A DNA stretch of 64,000 nt from Pseudomonadota bacterium (GTDB taxonomy: Bacteria; Myxococcota_A; Polyangia; Polyangiales; Polyangiaceae): NCBI GenBank assembly GCA_023431345.1, contig JAEYWK010000042.1:40994-104993 (forward strand), read 5' to 3'. Positions 17,534 to 25,883 of this stretch are shown in pieces. A program made the position numbers and the translations under genes. How positions within the stretch are numbered: position 1 is the first letter of the stretch; each line of letters begins with the position of its first letter. The notes beneath the pieces were generated by a model. The model searched no databases. It saw nothing but the letters and a program-made list of their open reading frames with translations, and was not told the origin of the DNA.

Positions 17534-18019
17534 TCAACCTCCCGCGATCAGGCGGTCGAGGATGCGATCGACTTCTTGAGTCGTGAGGTTCTCGTGGTAG
17601 CGCTTGTCGACCTGCATCACTGGAGCGGTGCCGCACGCGGCCAAGCACTCGGCGGTGCGCAGGGTGATGCGCCCGTCTTTCGTGGTCTCGCCGACGTGGA
17701 CGCCGAGTCGCTTCTCACAGTGCTTGACCAGATCTTCGGCGCCGCGGAGCGCGCACGACAGCGTGTGGCAAACCCACACTTGATGCTTGCCGGGCTTCTT
17801 CTGATTGAACAGCGTGTAGAAGGTGACGACGCCTTGCACGTGCGCCGTCGACAGCTCGAGGCGCTGAGCGACGAACGCGATGACGTCCTCGGAAACCCAG
17901 TTCTCGTTGGCGTCCTGACAGAGATGCAGCGCGGGGATGCACGCCGCCATCTTGTTGGGGTAACGCGAGAGAATGTCTTCGAGCTGCCGCTCTTGCTCTG
18001 CGTTGAGAGCGAATGCCAT
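17534..18019 (-). CDS. nuoE: NADH-quinone oxidoreductase subunit E ([2Fe-2S] protein)
   Basis: The protein has 161 residues from ATG 18019. The thioredoxin-like NuoE fold carries one [2Fe-2S] cluster: C-x4-C in VCHTLSC and C-x3-C in ECLAACG, all four Cys present. VVTFYTLFNQKKPG is typical. The frame is open for another 63 codons upstream, but that part (rich in Arg/Ser/Pro) is unlike any NuoE, and the candidate promoter lies inside it, so the shorter start is preferred. First gene of the nuoEFJKLMN run. Confidence 0.95.
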   Translation of the reverse strand: MAFALNAEQERQLEDILSRYPNKMAACIPALHLCQDANENWVSEDVIAFVAQRLELSTAHVQGVVTFYTLFNQKKPGKHQVWVCHTLSCALRGAEDLVKHCEKRLGVHVGETTKDGRITLRTAECLAACGTAPVMQVDKRYHENLTTQEVDRILDRLIAGG

Positions 18020-18123
18020 TAACGTTTTCCGGGCTGGTCTCGGGCTAGAAGCGCTAGCGATCCGAGCTCTGGTTGCATGAATTTTTTGGAGAATTTTGCC
18101 CGGGGGCCGGGCCGGCGAGGCGA

Positions 18124-18153
18124 ACCGTAGTGATCCGCAAAGCGGGGTGTCAA
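18124..18153 (-). promoter_or_regulatory. Candidate sigma70-type promoter of the nuo operon
   Basis: On the minus strand TTGACA (18148-18153), 18-base spacer, TACGGT (18124-18129). A start near 18117 would give a leader of about 98 bases before nuoE. The -35 is a perfect consensus. The rest of the 337-base gap 18020-18356 holds no gene that I can see. Confidence 0.5.
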
Positions 18154-18291
18154 GGCAGATTCCCGGGAACGTGCCCGCGCCCAAAAACCGGTCCAACGTT
18201 CGACTCACGAGTGGCGGATCCGGCCTCCCATCCGAGCCGCCACCATCGAGGAGCGCGCCGCGCCCTGATGCAACATAGCCCTACGTCACCC

Positions 18292-18350
18292 TTGAGAAAT
18301 TGACGGGGCGCAAGGTAGGCTCGGGGCCCCATTAAACCTCTGAGGGAGGT
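18292..18350 (+). promoter_or_regulatory. Candidate promoter and strong ribosome-binding site for the zinc-ribbon protein
   Basis: TTGAGA (18292-18297), 18-base spacer, TAGGCT (18316-18321). The ribosome-binding site GAGGGAGGT ends at 18350, six bases before the GTG start at 18357; it is the strongest such site noticed in the window and decides the start. Confidence 0.45.
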
Positions 18351-18356
18351 CTTCGA

Positions 18357-19685
18357 GTGTTTTGTCCGAACTGTGGGACTGAGAACGAGGAAGCGGCGAC
18401 AACCTGCAAGAAGTGCGGGTTCAGCCTGAAAGGTGCCGCTGCCCCGAAGTTCAAGGGCACGATGCTGATGATGAACGCGCCGACGGGCTTGAAGCCCGGC
18501 GCCCCGGCGCCCGGCGCCCCGGCGCCCGCGCCAGCAGCGCCCGCCCCAGCTGCTCCAGCTCCCGCGGCTGCACCCGCAGCTCCACCCGCCGGCGCGCCCC
18601 GCCCGCAATTGAAGGGCACGATGCTCGGCGTCGCGCCGCCCTCCTTTGGTGCACCGCAGCCGCAGGCAGCTCCGCCCGCGCCCGCCGGTTTCGGGCCCCC
18701 GCCTGCTGGGCCCGGCGCATTTGGCCCGCCGCCTGGTGGTCCTGCTCCGGCAGCGCCCGCCCCCGGAGGCTTTGGTCCCCCGCCCGGCGCACCTGGAGGC
18801 TTTGGCCCGCCGCCAGGTGGCGCACCGGCGCCGAGCCCTTATGGCGCGCCACCCGCGCCGTCGCCGGGGGTCGTCGATCAACCGGTCAATCCGCTCGGCG
18901 GCACGATGGTCGCCGACGCGGGCGCCTACAATCCCTACGGCCAGCCGCCGCAAGGCGGTTTCGGCGGTCCGGCGCCCGCGGCGCCACCCGCGGCGGGCGG
19001 CTACGGCGCTCCTCCCGCCGCTCCGGGCGGCTACGGCGCTCCCGACGCGGGCAGCGGTTACGGCGCCCCTGACGCGGGGGGTGGCTACGGCGCTCCTCCT
19101 CCTCCTCCTGGTGGTGGTGGTGGTGGTGGCTACGGCGCTCCTCCTCCTGGTGGCGGCTACGGCGGGCCGCCCGTCGGTGGCGCTCCCCCCGGCGGCTACG
19201 GTGGCCCGTCTGCGGGCGGCGGCTACGGCGGCGCACCAGCTCCAGGCGGCTACGGCCAACCAGGCGGTTTCGGCGCTCAGCCGTCGCCGGCCGGCGGCTT
19301 CGGCGGCATGCCGGGCGGCGGCGCACCGCTCGTCGCGAGCGGCGCGGGCGGCCGCCCCATCGGGCAAACGCGCAACCCCGTCATGGTGCTCGTCATCGGC
19401 ATGGTGTGCTTCGTCTACGCCATCATTCAGATGTGGCAGATGCTCAATGAGCTGAAGGCCTACCGCGGCAAAGACGACATCAACCCGATCATGATGTTCG
19501 TGCCGATCCTGAACATCATCATGTTCTGGGGTTTGCCAGAGAAGGTGCTCGAGGCCAAGCAGATGGCGGGCGTGCCGAACCCGAGCGTGCCGCATCCCAT
19601 CCTCTACTTGTTCCTCAACAGCTACTTCCTGTCGTCGGACCTGAACGAGGTTTGGCAAGCGGCAGGCGGCGGCCAGCCCCAGTAA
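18357..19685 (+). CDS. Zinc-ribbon, Pro/Gly-rich membrane protein with repeated GTM motifs
   Basis: The protein has 442 residues (GTG start fixed by GAGGGAGGT upstream). Residues 3-20 are a zinc ribbon (CPNC, CKKC). Residues 22-340 are low complexity: Ala/Pro runs, then Gly-Tyr-Gly repeats. Three short motifs recur in it: FKGTML (Thr35), LKGTML (Thr88) and LGGTMV (Thr183). Residues about 341-442 hold two or three hydrophobic segments (NPVMVLVIGMVCFVYAII; NPIMMFVPILNIIMFWGL), resembling DUF4234-type tails. Inferred: a membrane-anchored cytosolic scaffold; the Thr motifs could be kinase or FHA targets. The function is unknown. A clear terminator follows at 19709. Confidence 0.82.
   Translation: MFCPNCGTENEEAATTCKKCGFSLKGAAAPKFKGTMLMMNAPTGLKPGAPAPGAPAPAPAAPAPAAPAPAAAPAAPPAGAPRPQLKGTMLGVAPPSFGAPQPQAAPPAPAGFGPPPAGPGAFGPPPGGPAPAAPAPGGFGPPPGAPGGFGPPPGGAPAPSPYGAPPAPSPGVVDQPVNPLGGTMVADAGAYNPYGQPPQGGFGGPAPAAPPAAGGYGAPPAAPGGYGAPDAGSGYGAPDAGGGYGAPPPPPGGGGGGGYGAPPPGGGYGGPPVGGAPPGGYGGPSAGGGYGGAPAPGGYGQPGGFGAQPSPAGGFGGMPGGGAPLVASGAGGRPIGQTRNPVMVLVIGMVCFVYAIIQMWQMLNELKAYRGKDDINPIMMFVPILNIIMFWGLPEKVLEAKQMAGVPNPSVPHPILYLFLNSYFLSSDLNEVWQAAGGGQPQ
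18996..19268 (+). repeat. Gly-Tyr-Gly coding repeats (GGYGAP / GGYGGP)
   Basis: About a dozen imperfect copies of a GGCGGCTACGGCG-type unit, coding for GGYGAP-like hexapeptides with poly-Pro and poly-Gly interruptions, inside the zinc-ribbon protein gene. Such DNA is prone to slippage and length change. Confidence 0.75.
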
Positions 19686-19708
19686 CGGGGTCGCTCGTGA
19701 GCTGATGT

Positions 19709-19739
19709 CGGCGGCGCCTCACGGCGCCGTCGGCGTTTT
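19709..19739 (+). terminator. Intrinsic terminator after the zinc-ribbon protein gene
   Basis: CGGCGGCGCC (19709-19718), loop TCAC, GGCGCCGTCG (19723-19732): a ten-pair stem with one G-T wobble, followed by GCGTTTT. It lies 24 bases after the stop codon at 19685 and before the next gene at 19757. Confidence 0.75.
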
Positions 19740-19756
19740 GTGGCTACGCTGGCGTC

Positions 19757-20182
19757 GTGAGTCGCGTCCTGCGCATCGGCTTGCTCGGAGTATTCATGGC
19801 CGGCTTCGCCGCCGCCGTGGCGCTGGAGTTTCCACTGTGCCCGATGGCGAGCAGCTTCGGGGTGCCCTGCCCCGGCTGCGGCCTGACGCGAGCCACGCTC
19901 GCGCTCGCCCAGGGCGACGTGCGCGAGGCGCTCCATTTGCACCCGCTCGTCTGGCTGCTGACGCCGCTGTTCGTCGGCGCGATGGCGAGCGTAGGGCTCG
20001 ACCTCGTGCGCGATCCGCGAGCCGCACCACGCGCTCCGCTCGTGCGCTGGTCGAGCCGCACCACGACCCGCTTCGGTCTCATCGTGCTCGCGCTCACGCT
20101 TGGCGTGTGGCTGGCGCGCTTCGCCGGGTACCTCGGCGGCCCTGTCTCGGTCACGACGCTACACGACTGGCTGCGCCGATGA
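19757..20182 (+). CDS. DUF2752 small membrane protein
   Basis: The protein has 141 residues from GTG 19757. Three hydrophobic segments surround the family signature VPCPGCGLTRATLALAQGD, followed by the typical HPLVWLLTP. This matches DUF2752, a family of small inner-membrane proteins of unknown function with a CxxCGxTR motif (known). The two Cys of CPGC suggest metal or redox chemistry, but that is not established. It follows a terminator, so it is probably transcribed alone, and it converges on ychF. Confidence 0.85.
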   Translation: MSRVLRIGLLGVFMAGFAAAVALEFPLCPMASSFGVPCPGCGLTRATLALAQGDVREALHLHPLVWLLTPLFVGAMASVGLDLVRDPRAAPRAPLVRWSSRTTTRFGLIVLALTLGVWLARFAGYLGGPVSVTTLHDWLRR

Positions 20183-20221
20183 GGGTTTGAGACGAGCGGA
20201 GCGCGCGCGAACGCGGAGCCG

Positions 20222-21328
20222 CTACACGTTGAAGCGGAAGTGCATCACGTCGCCGTCGCGCACGACGTAGTCGCGACCTTCGATGGCTTGCTTGCCGGCT
20301 TCGCGACACTTCGCCTCGCTGCCGAACTTGATCCAATCCTCCCACCAGATGACCTCGGCCTTGATGAAGCCGCGCTCGAAATCAGTGTGGATCACGCCGG
20401 CAGCTTGCGGTGCGGTGGAGCCTTTGCGCACCGTCCACGCGCGCACCTCTTGCTTGCCGGCGGTGAGGTAGGTGATGAGGCCGAGCAGCTCGTACCCCGT
20501 GCGGATCACCGAGTTCAAGCCCGGCTCGGTCAAGCCCACGCTCGCCAGGAAGTCGGGGCGATCAGCCGGCTCGAGCTGCGCGATCTGCTCCTCGATCGCG
20601 GCGCAGATCGGCACCACCTTCGCCCCCTCCGACTTGGCGAAATCGACCAGCTTCTGGAAATGCACGTCCGAGTCGAGGTTGGACAGCGCGGCTTCCGACA
20701 CGTTACCTACGTAGAACATGCGCTTGCTGGTGAGCAGCTGCATGTCGTCGACGATGCCGCGCTCCTTCTCGCTATCGCCGATCTCGAACGTACGCACGGG
20801 CTTGCCGTCGTCGAGGTGCTTGACCAGCCGCTCGCACAGCGGCACCGCGAGCTTCTCGATTGGGTCGTTGCCCTTGGCCTGCTTGCGGGCCTTGTCGAGC
20901 CGCTTGCTGACCGTGTCCAGGTCTTTCAAGCACAGCTCGGTGTTGATGGTCGCGATGTCGGCGACCGGATCGACCTTGTTCTCGACGTGGATGACGTTGT
21001 CGTCCTCGAAGCAGCGCACGACGTGCGCGACCGCGTCGACCTCGCGGATGTGGCTCAAGAACTGGTTACCGAGCCCCTCCCCCTTGGAAGCGCCGCGCAC
21101 CAAGCCGGCGATATCGACGAAGCGAATCGTGGTGAGCACGATCTTCTCGGGCTCGATCAGCTTGGCGAGGGCGTCGACACGGCTGTCGGGCACGCTGACG
21201 ATGCCGACGTTCGGCTCGATCGTGCAGAACGGAAAGTTTGCCGCTTCGGCTTTGGCGCTCGAGAGCGAGTTGAAGAGCGTGCTTTTACCGACGTTGGGCA
21301 GGCCGACGATGCCGCAAGAAAAACCCAT
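20222..21328 (-). CDS. ychF: Ribosome-associated ATPase/GTPase YchF (OLA1 family)
   Basis: The protein has 368 residues, the usual length. An Obg-related P-loop protein that binds the ribosome and prefers ATP (known). Seen: G1 GLPNVGKSTLFNSL, G2 region NFPFCTIEPNVG, G3 DIAGLVRGASKGEGLG, a coiled-coil insert (about 125-170), and the TGS domain at the C-terminus with GKQEVRAWTVRKGSTAPQAA and ending in YVVRDGDVMHFRFNV. The G4 motif is not NKxD, as expected for this ATP-preferring family. It stands alone between a convergent DUF2752 gene and a glutamine amidotransferase on the same strand. Confidence 0.97.
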   Translation of the reverse strand: MGFSCGIVGLPNVGKSTLFNSLSSAKAEAANFPFCTIEPNVGIVSVPDSRVDALAKLIEPEKIVLTTIRFVDIAGLVRGASKGEGLGNQFLSHIREVDAVAHVVRCFEDDNVIHVENKVDPVADIATINTELCLKDLDTVSKRLDKARKQAKGNDPIEKLAVPLCERLVKHLDDGKPVRTFEIGDSEKERGIVDDMQLLTSKRMFYVGNVSEAALSNLDSDVHFQKLVDFAKSEGAKVVPICAAIEEQIAQLEPADRPDFLASVGLTEPGLNSVIRTGYELLGLITYLTAGKQEVRAWTVRKGSTAPQAAGVIHTDFERGFIKAEVIWWEDWIKFGSEAKCREAGKQAIEGRDYVVRDGDVMHFRFNV

Positions 21329-21381
21329 GTTGGGCGGCCTTTTACCACCGGTCGCCTCGGGCGCAATTGGAAGCGGCAGGC

Positions 21382-22101
21382 TCAGCGCGGGACGAGGCCG
21401 CGCTCGACGAAACGCCGCAAAACCAGCTGCCCCGCCTCGGTCGCGCGGATGCCTTGCCGCATCGCGACCGGGTCTCGGCCCTCGGCGGCGAGGATCGAGG
21501 CGCGAGCATCGACGTACTCCCCCATCACTCTCGCGTCGAACTCCGGGTGAAACTGCACGCCCCAGGCCCGCTCGCCGAAGCGCAGCGCCGCGTGTGGCTC
21601 CAGCCTCGTCGTGGCGAGCACGGCGGCTCCTCCCGGCAGAGTCGTGACCGAATCGACGTGGGTGGCGTGGGCCAGCGCGGGCTCGATGCTGCGATCGAGC
21701 AGCGGATCGTCTCGCACGATGCGCAGCTCGACCGTGCCCATCTCGCGCCCGTTCGGGTTTCGCTCGACCATGCCGCCCAAGGCTTGGCCGAGCAGCTGGT
21801 GACCGAAGCAGATGCCGAGCACGGCGTGGTCACGCCGAACCGCGTCCGCCAAGTACTCTTCGACGCGCAACATCCAAGGGGCGCGCTCCGTCACGCTCGA
21901 GGACGAGCCGGTGACGATCAGCCCCGCGTACCGCCCTGGCGCCGGCAACGCCTCCGCGGTCCGCACGTCGATCTCTTCGAAGCCGCCGCTCCAGCTGCCA
22001 GCGAGCCCCGCCCTCACGAGGCTCGCGAAGCCACCGACGCGCGCCTGCGTTGGCGCCACCGGGTCGCCGGTGACCAGAATGCCGAGCGGTCGCAGAGCCA
22101 T
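21382..22101 (-). CDS. Class I glutamine amidotransferase (GMP-synthase-like)
   Basis: The protein has 239 residues. The class-I GATase triad is complete: nucleophile Cys98 in GICFGHQLLGQALGG, His185 and Glu187 in VQFHPEF. It lacks a synthetase domain, so it is the stand-alone type related to the GuaA amidotransferase domain; such proteins act in gamma-glutamyl hydrolysis or with an unlinked partner (known for the group). The oxyanion segment GSSSSV is present near residue 65. The substrate cannot be told. It is divergent from the dipeptide epimerase-like gene, and a joint role in peptide or glutamyl recycling is only a guess. Confidence 0.88.
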   Translation of the reverse strand: MALRPLGILVTGDPVAPTQARVGGFASLVRAGLAGSWSGGFEEIDVRTAEALPAPGRYAGLIVTGSSSSVTERAPWMLRVEEYLADAVRRDHAVLGICFGHQLLGQALGGMVERNPNGREMGTVELRIVRDDPLLDRSIEPALAHATHVDSVTTLPGGAAVLATTRLEPHAALRFGERAWGVQFHPEFDARVMGEYVDARASILAAEGRDPVAMRQGIRATEAGQLVLRRFVERGLVPR

Positions 22102-22202
22102 CGCGCGTCGAGCATAGCTCGGACCGAGAAAAGGTGTACCGTCCGCGGCGGACGCATGGATCAGAGCAGCGCCGGGCGAGGCGACGACGCGACGCGAGAC
22201 CG

Positions 22203-23303
22203 ATGATGAACCGCATCGAGGCCGTTCGTATCGAGCCGTGGGACGTGGAGCTCCTGGAGCCGTTCGGCATCGCCACGGGCGCGCAGGTGACGGCCTGCAA
22301 CGCGCTGCTCGAGCTCACGCTCGCAGGCGGCCAGCGAGGCTTGGGTGAGGCGGCGCCATTTCCGGCCGTGAACGGCGAGACACAGGCGGACGCGCTCGCT
22401 GCGCTGAAAGCCGTGGGCGCCGAGCTGATCGGCTACTCCGGCCACGACGCCGCCGAGCTGTCCGGGTCCGCGCTCGCCGCGCTCGAAGCGGCGCCGAGCG
22501 CGCTCGCGGCGCTCGAGATGGCCTTGGTCGATGCCCACTGCCGGGCGCGGGGCGAGTCGCTGTTCGGGTTCTATGGCGGGCGCGAGCCGCGCTTGCTCAC
22601 GGACATCACCATCCCGACCGGTAGCCCGAGCGCGGCCGCGAGCGCAGCGACGCGAGCGCAGCGTCAAGGGTTCGTCACGCTCAAGGTGAAGGTCGGAGGG
22701 GCGCCGTTCGACGAGGACCGCGAGCGGCTGCAGGAGATCGCGCGAGCCGCCCCGCGAGCGCGTCTGTTGCTCGACGCCAACGCGAGCTTGCCCGCATCGC
22801 AGGCCATCGAGCTCGTGCAGAGCTTGGGCAGCGCGCGCCAGCAAGTCGTGCTGTTCGAGCAGCCGTGCCTGCGCGGGGATTACGCGGGCTCGCGGCAGGT
22901 GCGCGAAGCCGGCATCCGGGTCGCGGCCGACGAAGACGCGCGCTCGCTCGCGGACCTCCGCGCGCTCGCTCGTGAGCGCGCGGCCGATGTCATCAACTTC
23001 AAGCTCACCAAGAGCGGGGTGACCCGCGTCGTCGAGATGGTCCACGAGGCGCGCCGGCTGGGGTTCGGCCTGATGATGGGGGGCATGGTAGAGACCCGGC
23101 TGGCGATGACCGTCTCGGCTTGCATCGCCGGGGGTATCGGCGGCTTCGAAGAGCTCGACCTCGATACGCCGCTGTTCATGAGAGACGACCGGCTGCAGGG
23201 CGGATTCGCTCAACGCGGCCCCCAGCTCGAGCTCGGGCTGATCGGCGTGGGCCACGGCGTGACCCGGCGTCCGCCGCCCCTCGACGCCGGCCCTAGCGCA
23301 TAA
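22203..23303 (+). CDS. Enolase-superfamily enzyme, dipeptide epimerase-like
   Basis: The protein has 366 residues from ATG 22203. It is a muconate-lactonizing-type member of the enolase superfamily. Seen: the KxK acid/base motif in TLKVKVGG, metal ligands in LLLDANASL, VLFEQPC and RVAADEDAR, and the second-side lysine in INFKLTKSGV. This KxK plus Lys arrangement is that of L-Ala-D/L-Glu (dipeptide) epimerases, used in murein peptide recycling (known). The substrate is inferred; o-succinylbenzoate synthase or muconate cycloisomerase are alternatives. GTG 22134 is an in-frame alternative start, but the extra 23 residues are Arg-rich and unlike the family. Confidence 0.85.
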   Translation: MMNRIEAVRIEPWDVELLEPFGIATGAQVTACNALLELTLAGGQRGLGEAAPFPAVNGETQADALAALKAVGAELIGYSGHDAAELSGSALAALEAAPSALAALEMALVDAHCRARGESLFGFYGGREPRLLTDITIPTGSPSAAASAATRAQRQGFVTLKVKVGGAPFDEDRERLQEIARAAPRARLLLDANASLPASQAIELVQSLGSARQQVVLFEQPCLRGDYAGSRQVREAGIRVAADEDARSLADLRALARERAADVINFKLTKSGVTRVVEMVHEARRLGFGLMMGGMVETRLAMTVSACIAGGIGGFEELDLDTPLFMRDDRLQGGFAQRGPQLELGLIGVGHGVTRRPPPLDAGPSA

Positions 23304-23356
23304 ATAACTACCTGGTGAAGTGCGGGCGCGCGTTCGAGCGGGTGCGCGTTTGACAG

Positions 23357-24910
23357 GTGGCCTCGGGGGGTGAAGATTGGGGTGTTGGCTCGCTCGCGAG
23401 CGAGTCGCACGGTTTTTCGCCATTGACCGCCAGCCTCCTCGTGGACCATCGCCAGCTGCTCTTGCCGCTCCCCGGCGGCCCCGCCGTGAGCACGAGCCGC
23501 GGCATTCCGCGCGCCGATCGCGTCTTCGTCAATCGTGATTTGAAGCTCTCCAGCGTCGACTGGGTGGGCTTCGACATGGACTACACGCTCGCCATCTACC
23601 GCCAAGAGGAGATGGATGCGCTCAGCGTCGAGCTGATGATCGATCGCATGATCAAGCGCGGCTACCCCGCTTATCTGAAGAAGCTGCGCTACGACACGCG
23701 CTTCCCGATCCGCGGGCTCTTGATCGACAAACGCTACGGTCACATCCTGAAGATGGACCGCTACAAGGTCGTCCATCGCGGCTACCACGGCATGCGCCGG
23801 CTCTCCCGCGAGGAGATCACCGAGCTTTATCACCACAAGAAGATCCGTCCCCACACCTCGCGTTACCACTGGATCGACACGCTCTTCGCGCTCAGCGAGG
23901 TCACGTCGTACGCGGCGGTGGTCGATGAGCTCGAGCGACGCGGCGAGCGGGTGGACTTCGAGAAGGTGTGGAACGACGTGCGAGCCTCGATCGACGAAGC
24001 GCACGCCGAGGGCGCCGTCTATCGGGCCGTGACCTCGGATCTGCCGCGCTTCATCGACCGCGATCCGGAGCTCGCGCGAGCGCTGCACAAGCTACGCTCG
24101 GCCGGCAAGCGGCTGTTCGTACTGACCAACTCACCCCTGAGCTACACCGACACGATGATGACCTACCTGCTCGGAGGGGCGTTGCCGGAGTACCCGAGCT
24201 GGCGGCACTACTTCGAGATCGTGATCTGCGCGGCGCAAAAGCCGCGCTGGTTCCAGGAGGGTCGTCCGCTGATGGAGCGCGACGGCGACGTGCTGCGCAA
24301 CGTGCGCGGGTCGTTCGAGCGCGGCAAGGTCTACGAAGGCGGAAACCTAGCGGAGTTCGAGCGCATGGTCGGCATCACCGGCGCGAACGTGCTCTACGTC
24401 GGTGATCACATCTACGGCGATATCTTGCGCTCCAAGAAGGAGTCGTCGTGGCAGACGGCGATGATCATCCAGGAGATGGATCAAGAGATTTCCGCGCACG
24501 AGGCGTGCCACGAAGACATCAGCCGCCAGCGCGTCCTCGAAGAGACGCGTGATCGCTTCGAAGACGAGCTGCGGTACCTACAAGCGCACTACAAAGAGCT
24601 CGCGCGCGTGGCGACGACGCCCGGCTCCCAAGAAGACGCCGAGCGCCTGCGCGTGAAGCGCGCGCTCGAGCGCGTGCGCGCCGAGCTGCGCAGCATCGCG
24701 GCCGAGCATGACGTGCTCTCGGAGCGGATCTCCCAGCGCTTCCACCCCTATTGGGGCTCCCTGCTCAAAGAACAGAGCGAGATGAGCAGCTTCGGGCTCC
24801 AGGTCGACCTCTACGCGGACGTGTATACGCGCCGCGTCTCCTGCTTCCGCTCGTATTCGCCCCAGCAGTACTTCCGGTCACCCTATGATCTGATGGCTCA
24901 CGAGCTGTAG
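23357..24910 (+). CDS. HAD-superfamily 5'-nucleotidase (HAD-IG type)
   Basis: The protein has 517 residues if GTG 23357 is used; GTG 23486 (474 residues, beginning MSTSRGIPRADR) is an equally likely start. The HAD core is clear: motif I GFDMDYTLAIY with both Asp, motif II in FVLTNSPLSY, motif III and IV in AAQKPRWFQ and VLYVGDHIYGDI. Layout and length fit the cytosolic purine 5'-nucleotidase-like (HAD-IG) family, which removes phosphate from IMP/GMP (known for eukaryotic members). About residues 385-460 are a charged coiled coil. It is not in an evident operon. The 271 bases after it (24911-25181) hold no gene that I can see. Confidence 0.88.
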   Translation: MASGGEDWGVGSLASESHGFSPLTASLLVDHRQLLLPLPGGPAVSTSRGIPRADRVFVNRDLKLSSVDWVGFDMDYTLAIYRQEEMDALSVELMIDRMIKRGYPAYLKKLRYDTRFPIRGLLIDKRYGHILKMDRYKVVHRGYHGMRRLSREEITELYHHKKIRPHTSRYHWIDTLFALSEVTSYAAVVDELERRGERVDFEKVWNDVRASIDEAHAEGAVYRAVTSDLPRFIDRDPELARALHKLRSAGKRLFVLTNSPLSYTDTMMTYLLGGALPEYPSWRHYFEIVICAAQKPRWFQEGRPLMERDGDVLRNVRGSFERGKVYEGGNLAEFERMVGITGANVLYVGDHIYGDILRSKKESSWQTAMIIQEMDQEISAHEACHEDISRQRVLEETRDRFEDELRYLQAHYKELARVATTPGSQEDAERLRVKRALERVRAELRSIAAEHDVLSERISQRFHPYWGSLLKEQSEMSSFGLQVDLYADVYTRRVSCFRSYSPQQYFRSPYDLMAHEL

Positions 24911-25181
24911 GCAGATGCGCTACGCCGGAGTCACGGCCGCGACCTGTAGGTGACCGACCGCGCGTTCGCGCCGCTGAACGCCGCTCAGAACGGACGCGCA
25001 GGAAATCCGGCCTTGGGTTTGCCCAGCGTCGCGCCATTGGCGCCCACGCACGAAATTCGGCTGTGAGCGGTGGCTCAGTCGGGAATGTGCTAGCAACGCG
25101 GCGGCTTTTCATTGTCGCTGCCGGGCCTTAGGGAATCGGGGCGGCTCAGCCTCCCTCCCGGAAAGACCAGGACATTCGCCC

Positions 25182-25880
25182 ATGAATCTCGTTGAGTGGC
25201 TCCAGCACCTGATGACCAACTTCGGCGCCGTATGGGTCATGTACCTCATGCTCGGCCTCAGCGTCATCTCCGTGACCATCATGCTGGAGCGGGGTTGGTT
25301 CTATTACTCCATCCGCGACGACATCCCGAGCCTGGCGCAGAGCCTGCGTGACCGCCTGCGCGACGACGACCTCGGCGCAGCCCTCGGCGTGCTCGAAAAG
25401 TCGCCCAGCGCCGAAGCGGCGGTGGTCGTGGCGGGCCTGCGCGAGGCGGACCGCGGAGTGAACGCCGCCGACAAGGCGATGCAGGGCGCCGCAGCCCTGC
25501 AGAAGATGAAGCTCGAGCGTCGCTTGGCCTTCCTCGGCACGCTCGGGAACAACGCCCCCTTCATCGGTCTCTTTGGCACCGTCATCGGCGTCGTGCAGGC
25601 CTTCGAAGAGCTGGGCAAGCAAGGCATGAACACGGCTCAAGCCGCTGGCGCCGGCGCGCCGCAGGCGGTCATGGCGTCCATCGCGGAAGCGCTCGTGGCC
25701 ACCGCCGTCGGCTTGGCCGTCGCGATCCCGGCCGTCGCGGCCTTCAACTTCTACCAGCGCCACACCCGCTCGGTGCTCGGCAACACGGACGCGCTCAGCA
25801 ACGTGCTGCTCGCGCACTTGTCGGGCGAGCCGCGCCCCGCCGGTAAGGGCAAGCAGCCTGCCGCGCGCGAGGACGACTGA
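25182..25880 (+). CDS. exbB: ExbB/TolQ-type proton channel
   Basis: The protein has 232 residues and three membrane segments (about 12-34, 125-150, 165-190). The MotA/TolQ/ExbB signature is visible: LGTLGNNAPFIGLFGTVIGV, then AEALVATAVGLAVAIPAV. With ExbD it makes a proton-driven motor in the inner membrane. It is the first of three tightly spaced genes: exbD starts 3 bases after its stop and the tonB-like gene 11 bases after that. It could equally be a Tol or gliding-motility motor; the TonB-like third gene favours ExbB. Confidence 0.93.
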   Translation: MNLVEWLQHLMTNFGAVWVMYLMLGLSVISVTIMLERGWFYYSIRDDIPSLAQSLRDRLRDDDLGAALGVLEKSPSAEAAVVVAGLREADRGVNAADKAMQGAAALQKMKLERRLAFLGTLGNNAPFIGLFGTVIGVVQAFEELGKQGMNTAQAAGAGAPQAVMASIAEALVATAVGLAVAIPAVAAFNFYQRHTRSVLGNTDALSNVLLAHLSGEPRPAGKGKQPAAREDD

Positions 25881-25883
25881 GCC

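Noticed and set aside
18150..19658. Long minus-strand frame opposite the zinc-ribbon protein
   Set aside because: It mirrors the GC-rich repeat tract; the product is Arg/Ala/Gly repeats, and the plus-strand frame has a strong ribosome-binding site and real motifs.
25070..25095. Sigma54-type promoter before exbB (GG-N10-GC spacing)
   Set aside because: The spacing fits by chance, but the -24 element lacks TGGCA and the -12 lacks TTGC.
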